Shown: in pieces, positions 58,077 through 64,000 of the stretch | Layout: each line of letters opens with the position of its first letter | Numbering within the stretch: position 1 is the stretch's first letter | Assembly: GCF_900232865.1 (NCBI RefSeq) | Contig: NZ_OCTS01000004.1 | Location: 240,780 to 304,779, forward strand | DNA length: 64,000 nt | Direction of reading: 5' to 3' | DNA from: Corynebacterium dentalis | Lineage (GTDB): Bacteria > Actinomycetota > Actinomycetes > Mycobacteriales > Mycobacteriaceae | Notes under the pieces: generated by a model | Told to the model about the DNA's origin: nothing | The model's input: the letters and a program-made list of their open reading frames with translations, nothing else | Databases searched by the model: none | Made by a program: the position numbers and the translations under genes

Positions 58077-58361
58077 CTATCCAAAGGTCAACGAGTAGAT
58101 CGTGAGCCCTTTAGAGACCTCGATATCGATAACCTCAGAGCGCGACTTGGAAGCGCGGACGAGGTCGAGCGTGCCGTCGGAAGAAACGTGGTGCACCTCG
58201 CGCTTGCCGTCCGGATGGGTGACGGTCACCGTTCCTCTGCCCGATTCCACCAGTTGCACGCGCGCGGCCGTGTAGTTCAGATGCACGACGCCAGGCTTGT
58301 CCACCGGCGTGATGGATTGCTCCGCCAGCCGCCATCGACCCTCTAGGGAGAAGCGCCGCAC
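58077..58361 (-). pseudogene. DipZ C-terminal domain remnant
   Basis: The 94-codon frame (GTG start) matches the C-terminal beta domain of DipZ/CcdA-thioredoxin proteins: FSLEGRWRLAEQSITPVDKP, VQLVESGRGTVTVTHPDG and a closing YSLTFG. The CcdA membrane part and thioredoxin part are absent. No translation signal is seen. Its 5' end directly meets a gtrA remnant on the other strand. Confidence 0.65.
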
Positions 58362-58545
58362 CGCCGTGGTGTGCCTTGTCTGCCTCGACGCTGCGGTGTT
58401 GGTCGGTTTTCTTTTACGACGCCAACTCGATTCCCTCCCGCATTATCGCTTTTGGGCCTGGTTTGTCTCCCAAGCCGTGGCGACGGTGCTGAATTTCCTG
58501 CTGCATAACTTCTGGGTCTTCCGCGCCGGCAGGCTTTCCAACTAG
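58345..58545 (+). pseudogene. GtrA-family membrane protein remnant
   Basis: Only the last two segments remain: VVCLVCLDAAVLVGFLL and FWAWFVSQAVATVLNFLLHN followed by FWVFR, the GtrA ending. The frame upstream reads through the reverse strand of the dipZ remnant, so the N-terminal half is lost. Carries one TGGCGTCG-type motif copy. Confidence 0.6.
58405..58426 (-). repeat. TGGCGTCG/A-rich motif, copy M
   Basis: Core 58417-58424 on the minus strand, tail TAAAAGAAAACC. In the gtrA remnant. Confidence 0.55.
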
Positions 58546-58562
58546 ATCTGCGCGGCGGCGTC

Positions 58563-59987
58563 CTACCGGAACGGCACCTCGCCAATCGCGCGGCGTAGCT
58601 TGCGCGTCCGCAGCCGCTCCGGCGCCTCGGCCAGCGTCTCCATCGCCCGCACCGCACACATCACGTGCGCCTGTTTGGAGTTCGAGTAGAACGCCTGCGC
58701 CCCAGCGGGCAGCTTCGGCACGGCGTGAAGTGGCAGGTCAGAGACACTCAGCAACGTTCCATAGGGCACGCGGTACCGGTAACCATTGGCAGCCAACGTG
58801 CAGCTTTCCATGTCCACCGCCACCGCCGTGGATCCGCGCAGCCACTTCCACAGATCCTTCTGCGTGTGCCATTCCCAGTTCCTATCGTCGGTGGAAATCA
58901 CCGTGCCGGTACGCATGAGCTGCTGGTCATCGCCATAAATCTCATCCACACTCGCCTCCAGCGCACGCTGAACCTCCGGCACCGCGGGGATCGGGACGGC
59001 CGAGGGAATGTAGCGTTCCAAGATGTGATCGTGACGCTGGTAGGCATTGCCCAGAATCAGATCGCCGATCCGCATGCGCGCGTCCAGGCCCGCGCAGTGG
59101 CCAATCATGATCCACGCCTCCGGCCGCAGCGCCGCCAGCGAATCCGTGATGGTCTTCGCGTTCGCTGGGCCCACGCCAATGTTGATCATGGTGATGCCGC
59201 TGCCATCATCGGCCACCAGGTCGTAGCGCGGCATTTGGAATTCGGATTCGAGGTTGAGTGTGGCGTCGTCGGCAACAATCTTTAGGGCCTGCGACCTGGT
59301 GATTTTCCGACCATCCGGCATGTGCAACGACGTATACCGGGACCCCTCGCGGGCGATCTGCTGCACGCTGAAATTCACGAATTCGCTGGTGTGCATCGCA
59401 TAGTTGGTGAACAGGATGAACTTCTGCACGCTGGCGGCGCTGATGCCGGTGTAGTGACGAATGCGCTGGCAGGCGATGTCGAAACGCTCGGGACCGAAGT
59501 GGAACAGCGGCTTTTCGGCGGCGTGGAAAACGTCCCAGTGGCCGTCGATGATCGCGTCATCAACATCGTCGAGGGAGGGCCGCGGGATGATGTCGCTGAC
59601 GTCGCCGGCGCGCCGGGCTTCGTTGATTCCTTCAATGCCGTCGATGTACTCCGGCGGGATTTTTTTATCCGACGCCAACACCGTCACCTCGCACTTATAG
59701 TTCGAGGTCAGGCGGGTGAGCTGTTCCGTGAGATAGCTGCGGATGATGCTGGGGTGGGAGATGACGGCGGAATAAGTGCCACCTTCGTTCACGTATCCGA
59801 AAGGCTCCGAACGATCGATGGGCTGCCATTTCTGCACGTCAACGATGAGTTTGGGGTAGCGAACGGCATCATATGCGGCATAATTGCCGGTCTCGAGGGC
59901 AGTTCTGGCGACGCTGCAGGAGCGCTCGTAGATGTCCACGAGTTGCTGGACGGCGGCATCGACGATGTGGCGATCGGAATGGGACAT
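58563..59987 (-). CDS. amn: AMP nucleosidase
   Basis: Hydrolyses AMP to adenine and ribose-5-phosphate. The 474-residue protein has the N-terminal Amn domain (YPKLIVDVQKWQPIDRSEPF, GPERFDIACQRIRHYTG) and the C-terminal phosphorylase fold (INIGVGPANAKTITDSLAAL, MIGHCAGLDARMRIGDLILG, AVDMESCTLAANGYRYRVPY). Full length. One TGGCGTCG-type motif copy codes LASDKKIPPEY. Confidence 0.95.
   Translation of the reverse strand: MSHSDRHIVDAAVQQLVDIYERSCSVARTALETGNYAAYDAVRYPKLIVDVQKWQPIDRSEPFGYVNEGGTYSAVISHPSIIRSYLTEQLTRLTSNYKCEVTVLASDKKIPPEYIDGIEGINEARRAGDVSDIIPRPSLDDVDDAIIDGHWDVFHAAEKPLFHFGPERFDIACQRIRHYTGISAASVQKFILFTNYAMHTSEFVNFSVQQIAREGSRYTSLHMPDGRKITRSQALKIVADDATLNLESEFQMPRYDLVADDGSGITMINIGVGPANAKTITDSLAALRPEAWIMIGHCAGLDARMRIGDLILGNAYQRHDHILERYIPSAVPIPAVPEVQRALEASVDEIYGDDQQLMRTGTVISTDDRNWEWHTQKDLWKWLRGSTAVAVDMESCTLAANGYRYRVPYGTLLSVSDLPLHAVPKLPAGAQAFYSNSKQAHVMCAVRAMETLAEAPERLRTRKLRRAIGEVPFR
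59657..59679 (-). repeat. TGGCGTCG/A-rich motif, copy N
   Basis: Core 59670-59677 on the minus strand, tail GATAAAAAAATCC. Sense in amn (LASDKKIP). Confidence 0.6.
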
Positions 59988-60109
59988 GGAGTTGCCCTTT
60001 CGCGAGGTTGGAAACGGTGGTGCGTGAAGTGTGTTGTTCAGCCTAGCTGCGGGTTCGGTACTGTGCTGATGACGAGTATTTCTGTTGCTTTATTCAAGGG
60101 GAGCATTCC

Positions 60110-60931
60110 ATGGGCTTTGCCGCGGGCATTGATGCGAGCAGTTTCGCGCTGGCTTTTGGACTGACGCTGTTTGCCGGTTTGGCCACGGGCATCGGCGGGC
60201 TGATTTCTGTGCTTCAGCGCTCGACGACCACACGCTTCCTCGCGACCTCGCTGGGTTTTTCTGCGGGCGTGATGCTCTATGTTTCGATGATGGAGCTGCT
60301 GCCACAGGGCATTGACCACTTGCGGCAGGACATGGGGGAGCGCCCTGCAAACTGGCTGGCAGTGGGGGCTTTCTTCGTGGGCATTGCGGTGATCGGTGTG
60401 ATTGACCGGTTAGTGCCCGAGGAGGTCAATCCGCACGAGCCGGAGGGTGCTGCGGGGAAGAAGAGCGGTGCGCGGGGATCCGCGATGATGAAAACCGGTG
60501 TGATGACTGCGATGGCCATCAGTATTCACAATTTCCCGGAGGGTTTTGCGACGTTTGTCTCTGGGTTGGAGGATCTGACTATTGCGCTTCCGGTGGCGGT
60601 GGCGATTGCGATCCACAACATTCCGGAAGGCATTGCGATCGGTGTGCCAGTGCGCGAAGCCACGGGTGATCGGCGCAAGGCTTTCTGGTGGGCGACACTA
60701 TCCGGGCTGGCCGAGCCTCTGGGCGCGCTGGTGGGCTTCCTGCTGCTGATGCCACTAATGGGGCCGCTGGCTCTGGGGATTATTTTTCCAGTGGTGGCGG
60801 GAATCATGGTCTTCATCAGCCTGGATGAGCTGCTGCCCGCGGCTATTTCTACGGGCAAGCACCATGCTGCAATCTATGGGCTGATCGCGGGCATGGCTGT
60901 GATGGCACTGTCTCTACTGCTATTTATTTAG
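60110..60931 (+). CDS. zupT: ZIP-family zinc transporter ZupT
   Basis: A 273-residue divalent metal importer with eight segments. The metal site motifs SIHNFPEGFATF and AIHNIPEGIAIGVP are intact, and a cytoplasmic loop EEVNPHEPEGAAGKK lies between segments 3 and 4. Good GGGGAG site before the ATG. No Zur-type operator recognised upstream. Confidence 0.94.
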   Translation: MGFAAGIDASSFALAFGLTLFAGLATGIGGLISVLQRSTTTRFLATSLGFSAGVMLYVSMMELLPQGIDHLRQDMGERPANWLAVGAFFVGIAVIGVIDRLVPEEVNPHEPEGAAGKKSGARGSAMMKTGVMTAMAISIHNFPEGFATFVSGLEDLTIALPVAVAIAIHNIPEGIAIGVPVREATGDRRKAFWWATLSGLAEPLGALVGFLLLMPLMGPLALGIIFPVVAGIMVFISLDELLPAAISTGKHHAAIYGLIAGMAVMALSLLLFI

Positions 60932-61166
60932 CGGTTGGGGTTGGCTGCGTGAGGATTTGTAGGTAGGCGTTTATTCACAAGATTTCGCGGATTGTGGATT
61001 CATTGTGAGATTAGGGCGCATCTAATTGCATCGATGTGGCTTCGTCTGAATAAAGCGTGGAGCTTTGTGAAATAGCTATTCGGTTACAGGTCCGCATGGC
61101 ACGGCTGTCCCCGTCGATGATGAAAACGTCGATGAGCTCGGTAGGCGTGGAAGACTGAGTGACCTC

Positions 61167-61718
61167 ATGCCCAGCGACTTCGAGCAATTGGGCAAGACCT
61201 GCCCGCAGCCATCGCCACCGATCAACCTGATGATGAAGGAATTCGACGGTGTCAGCGTTGACAGCACGGCAATGTTGTTTCTGTTCTTGACCCCTGTTTT
61301 TGCGCCACCGCTCATCGCGGCGCTGGGATCGTTGTGCGTCTTGGCGCCGAGATTGCGGAGCGACAGTATTGTGCTCCGGCGATCAGGTGGGTCGGTTGCA
61401 CAACGGTATGCGTTGTTGGTTTGGGAAGCCGTTGTGGTCTCGTCGACGTCAGGCTTGCTCACCTTGGCAATTGTGTTGTTCGGAGTGCTCAGCACCAATC
61501 ATGTGCTACGTGGCGATGTCCTCTATCCAGGTTGGGTTTCAAGCATCTTGTGGGGACCATTCATAGGAATTATCGGTGTCATGGTCCTGGCAATGTTGGC
61601 GATCAAGTTCGCAATAGTCACTACACACCGACAAGTGCGCCAACCGCCAAGGAATAGTCGTACAGTCAGGATGGTTGAAAGTTTCAAGCAACTAGAAGGA
61701 GACCTCTGTTATGTCTAG
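61167..61718 (+). CDS. Unrecognised membrane protein, possibly 5'-truncated
   Basis: A 183-residue frame with three hydrophobic segments (about residues 36-60, 83-112 and 120-150) and a charged tail. I do not recognise a family. The same frame stays open upstream to about 61064 without a plausible start codon, coding a polar stretch with VDDENVDELGRRGRLSDL. This suggests the 3' part of a longer permease-like gene. It overlaps doxX by 8 bases, so it is coupled to it. Confidence 0.5.
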   Translation: MPSDFEQLGKTCPQPSPPINLMMKEFDGVSVDSTAMLFLFLTPVFAPPLIAALGSLCVLAPRLRSDSIVLRRSGGSVAQRYALLVWEAVVVSSTSGLLTLAIVLFGVLSTNHVLRGDVLYPGWVSSILWGPFIGIIGVMVLAMLAIKFAIVTTHRQVRQPPRNSRTVRMVESFKQLEGDLCYV

Positions 61719-62163
61719 CTCGTCAGTTAGTACACGTTTGAAGAAGGCGCAGAAACGGTACCTGGGTAAGGCACCTAAACCCACCACAGGTGAAAACGTC
61801 GCGCGATATGCACTGGGCGGAATCATGACGTATGCAGGAATTTCGCACTTGACGACGAACCGCCAGGAGTTCCAGGCGCAGGTGCCGGACTGGATGCCGT
61901 TGGATGAGGACATCGTGGTGTTGGGCTCTGGCGTGGCAGAGATTGCGCTGGGTGTTGCCCTTGCCGCACTACCTGAACAGCGACGCCCAGTCGGCGTAGC
62001 TCTCGCAGCCTTCTATGCAGCTATTTTCCCAGGTAACATCGGCCAGTACGCCGAGCGCAAGGATGGCTTTGGTTTAGACACTGACGGCAAGCGACTGGCC
62101 CGCCTGTTCGGCCAGCCGGCACTCATCGCTGCTGCTCTGAAGGCTGCGGGGTTGCCCAAGTAA
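61711..62163 (+). CDS. DoxX family membrane protein
   Basis: A 150-residue protein with four segments. ARYALGGIMTYAGISHLTTN, SGVAEIALGVALAAL, RRPVGVALAAFYAAIFPGNI and a C-terminal FGQPALIAAALKAAG. DoxX-like; substrate unknown. AGAAGGAG ribosome binding site inside the end of the preceding gene. Confidence 0.85.
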   Translation: MSSSSVSTRLKKAQKRYLGKAPKPTTGENVARYALGGIMTYAGISHLTTNRQEFQAQVPDWMPLDEDIVVLGSGVAEIALGVALAALPEQRRPVGVALAAFYAAIFPGNIGQYAERKDGFGLDTDGKRLARLFGQPALIAAALKAAGLPK

Positions 62164-62393
62164 CGTCCGAAAACCTCTTCACCACACTCACCCTCCCCAA
62201 CGGCCAAGTTCTACCGAATCGCATTGCGAAAGCAGCGATGGAGGAGCACATGTCAGGCACTGGGCAACTACCTGATTCACGCCTGGTCACGTTGTATCGA
62301 ACCTGGTCGCAGGGTGGTTCCAGGTTGTTGATTACGGGCAACGTCATGGTTCACGACGCAGCCATGACCGGTCCTGGTGGCGTCGTTCTAGAC
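62160..62393 (+). pseudogene. Old Yellow Enzyme family gene, 5' fragment cut by an IS element
   Basis: The frame codes the N-terminus of an NADH:flavin oxidoreductase: SENLFTTLTLPNGQVLPNRI, AKAAMEEHMSGTGQLPDSRL, LITGNVMVHDAAMTG, and ends at the IS boundary. The codon at the expected start position is GTA (62160-62162). The rest of the gene is not present after the IS. Confidence 0.8.
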
Positions 62394-63236
62394 GGTGCTG
62401 TTGCAAAGTTGGGGGAGTAGGAAGAGCGACGTGAAATAGTCACAGCCATGGGTATCTTCTCCGGTCGTCATTTCCCCCGTGACATCATTCTGTGGGCAGT
62501 GCGGTGGTACTGCCGCTACGGGGTGAGCTACCGCGATCTGGAGGAAATGATGACTTCAGCGGGGCGTGCCGGTCGATCACACCACGATCTACCGCTGGGT
62601 CCAGAAATACGCCCCTGAGCTGGACAAGCAAACACGGTGGTACCGGCAGGTACCTGGCTGGCAGGCCAGTTCCTGGCGGGTGGATGAGACCTATATCCGG
62701 GTCGGCGGCAGGTGGTGCTACCTCTATCGGGCGATCACCGCCGGTGGCTAGACCCTGGACTTTTATCTCTCTCCGAAGCGGAACGTGGCCGCAGCGAAGC
62801 GTTTCCTGGCCAAGGCCCTCAGATCCAATGCGTCAGCCGGGTATCCCAGAGTGATCAACACCGATAAAGCACCCTCCCTAGCCAGAGCAATCGCCGAGTT
62901 GAAGTCAGAGGGAATCTGCCCGCCAACAGTGGAACACCGGCAGGTGAAATACCTCAACAACATCCTGGAAGGCGACCATGGTCGGCTGAAGCGGATCTTC
63001 GGGCCGAAAGGCGCGTTTAAGAACCGGACATCTGCATATCGGACGTTGAAAGGGATGGAGGCGATGCACTCATTACGGAAAGGCCAGGGCGCGATGTTTG
63101 CCTACGGGCAACCGAACCCGGACGCGGTGATCGTCAACCGGGTCTTCGAGACGGCCTGAGAACGCCCACACGCAGCGGCCATCAGGGAATGAGAAACTGA
63201 GTCTTCGCTGCTCTCCCCCAACTTTGCAACAGCACC
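62394..63236 (+). mobile_element. IS6-family insertion sequence, 843 bp
   Basis: Perfect 24-bp terminal inverted repeats (62394-62417 and 63213-63236) beginning GGTGCTGTTGCAAAG, the IS26/IS6100-type end. It contains one transposase gene, which is broken. The 8 bases outside each end differ (TTCTAGAC and AATGACCT), so there is no target duplication. That points to a rearrangement or deletion next to the element after insertion. Confidence 0.93.
62448..63159 (+). pseudogene. IS6-family transposase, inactivated
   Basis: DDE transposase coding pieces: IFSGRHFPRDIILWAVRWYC, HTTIYRWVQKYAPELDKQTR, SSWRVDETYIRVGGRWCYLY, INTDKAPSLARAIAELK and QVKYLNNILEGDHGRLKRIF. A frameshift lies near 62565, and an in-frame TAG stop is at 62749-62751 (expected sense codon before TLDFYLS). 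The three acidic residues are still encoded, but the product would be truncated. Transposition would need a helper copy. Confidence 0.92.
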
Positions 63237-63584
63237 AATGACCTGCTTAGGATACTTGGCAGTGTGGCGCCGCCAGTTCATGAGTGGTACACCTCCACCG
63301 ATCCGCTGCCGGCAGTATTCAAAAACGATCCCCGCGGATCCTGATGTCTATCGCGGAATCCCCTCGTCGCGTAAGCGTTCCTCCCAGACGCATGTGAGGA
63401 AGCGGAAAAGTCCCGCGGCTAATCCTTACCTAGCCGGAATCTTCAACTCAACCAGCGGCTGCCGGTTATCTGTGCCCTATCGAATCATCTTTATCTCAAA
63501 ACCGACAGGAGCCACCAAGGGGGAGGGGCGCTCATCGTCTGCACCTCTTCAGGATGAGATCTCCCCGATTGCCTGCGTTGCCGT
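63237..63584. other. Unassigned DNA between the IS and merA
   Basis: About 350 bases with no convincing gene. A plus-strand frame of 142 codons (63238-63666) is open, but its product has no recognisable pattern and runs antisense into merA. The short stretch coding GSVAPPVHEWYTSTDPLPAV could be a gene scrap. It joins host-like DNA to the G+C-rich mer segment. Confidence 0.5.
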
Positions 63585-64000
63585 TCATGCGCAGCACGAC
63601 AGCAGCGACGGGTCGGTGGTGAAGGCCTTCGCGGCGATCCGGATGCCCTCGGCCATGGTCAGGTAGGGGGCCCAGGCGTCGGCGACCTCGGCGACGGTCC
63701 TGCCGAGCACGTGGACGCCTGCGGCGGCGAGCTCCCCGGCGTCCTTGGCGACGGCGGTCAGGCCGAGGATCTCGTTCGTCTCGGCGTTCACGACGATCTT
63801 GATGAACCCGCGGGTGTCGCGGTTCACCAAGGCGCGGGGCACGTGGTGCAGGGGCAGGACGCGGCAGTCGCAGCGGATCCCCGCGGCGAGGACGTCCTTC
63901 TCGGTCATCCCGACCGCGCCGATCGCGGGCCCGGTGAACGTCACCCGCGGCAGGCGGGCGTAGTCGACGGACCGGTCGGCGTCGGCGAACGCGTTCTCGG
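63585..64000 (-). CDS. merA: Mercuric reductase, C-terminal part (runs off right edge)
   Basis: Reduces Hg(II) to volatile Hg(0) with NADPH. About 138 C-terminal codons are in the window: VTFTGPAIGAVGMTEKD, VPRALVNRDTRGFIKIV, WAPYLTMAEGIRIAAKAF and the diagnostic ending LLSCCA with the paired cysteines that receive Hg(II). G+C is far above neighbouring genes (45 of 60 bases in 63661-63720). Horizontally acquired; the rest of the mer operon should lie to the right. Confidence 0.93.
   Translation of the reverse strand, partial: ENAFADADRSVDYARLPRVTFTGPAIGAVGMTEKDVLAAGIRCDCRVLPLHHVPRALVNRDTRGFIKIVVNAETNEILGLTAVAKDAGELAAAGVHVLGRTVAEVADAWAPYLTMAEGIRIAAKAFTTDPSLLSCCA

Noticed and set aside
63238..63666. 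142-codon plus-strand frame right of the IS
   Set aside because: It runs antisense into merA and its product is compositionally random. Kept only as unassigned DNA.

Overview
The window is about 64 kb of Corynebacterium chromosome centred on the replication origin. The genus call rests on gene order and protein character. The run mutT4-like NUDIX, DUF6049, murJ with a pseudokinase tail, sigM, trxB, trxC, cwlM, parB, parA, rsmG, yidC, yidD, rnpA, rpmH, oriC, dnaA, dnaN, recF, dciA, gyrB, gyrA, DUF3566, tRNA-Ile, tRNA-Ala is the Corynebacteriales origin neighbourhood. The flanking ino1, malR-uspA, rbsK-uriH-uriT, brnF/brnE and leuS genes are typical of corynebacteria. I cannot name the species from sequence alone.

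Layout. 1-7.8 kb: the N-terminus of a class A penicillin-binding protein, a DUF5318 gene, ino1, a malR-uspA pair and leuS. 8-10 kb: a small accessory patch with a phosphoesterase, a ribbon-helix-helix antitoxin whose toxin gene is broken, and an SdpI-like membrane protein with a cysteine-rich tail. 10.2-14.9 kb: a uridine/ribose utilisation cluster. 14.9-20.6 kb: a tightly packed minus-strand run (fadD, cca, yqgE, brnF, brnE, NUDIX). 20.9-31.8 kb: cell-envelope and redox genes on the plus strand. 31.9-38.5 kb: minus-strand segregation and inner-membrane genes with six parS or parS-like sites. 38.5-41.5 kb: oriC, split either side of dnaA. 41.5-51.5 kb: replication and topoisomerase genes, then two tRNAs.

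51.7-64 kb is a decaying and rearranged zone. An ABC transporter plus DesK/DesR-type two-component locus has collapsed into four pseudogenes. Intact apbE, a drrAB-like exporter, a GT87 mannosyltransferase, amn, zupT and doxX follow, mixed with remnants of dipZ and gtrA. An Old Yellow Enzyme gene is cut off by a defective IS6-family element. The right edge enters G+C-rich DNA carrying the 3' end of a mercuric reductase gene.

The most unusual signal is a dispersed directional motif, roughly TGGCGTCG followed by an A/purine-rich tail. I found it 14 times in strong form, on both strands, all within coding sequence or gene remnants and commonly in variable protein linkers. Other notable points are a parS site embedded in the parB terminator hairpin, two DnaA boxes upstream of sigM, and several proteins lacking key residues (CwlM, the MurJ pseudokinase, the histidine kinase remnant, and TrxC with CQPC).
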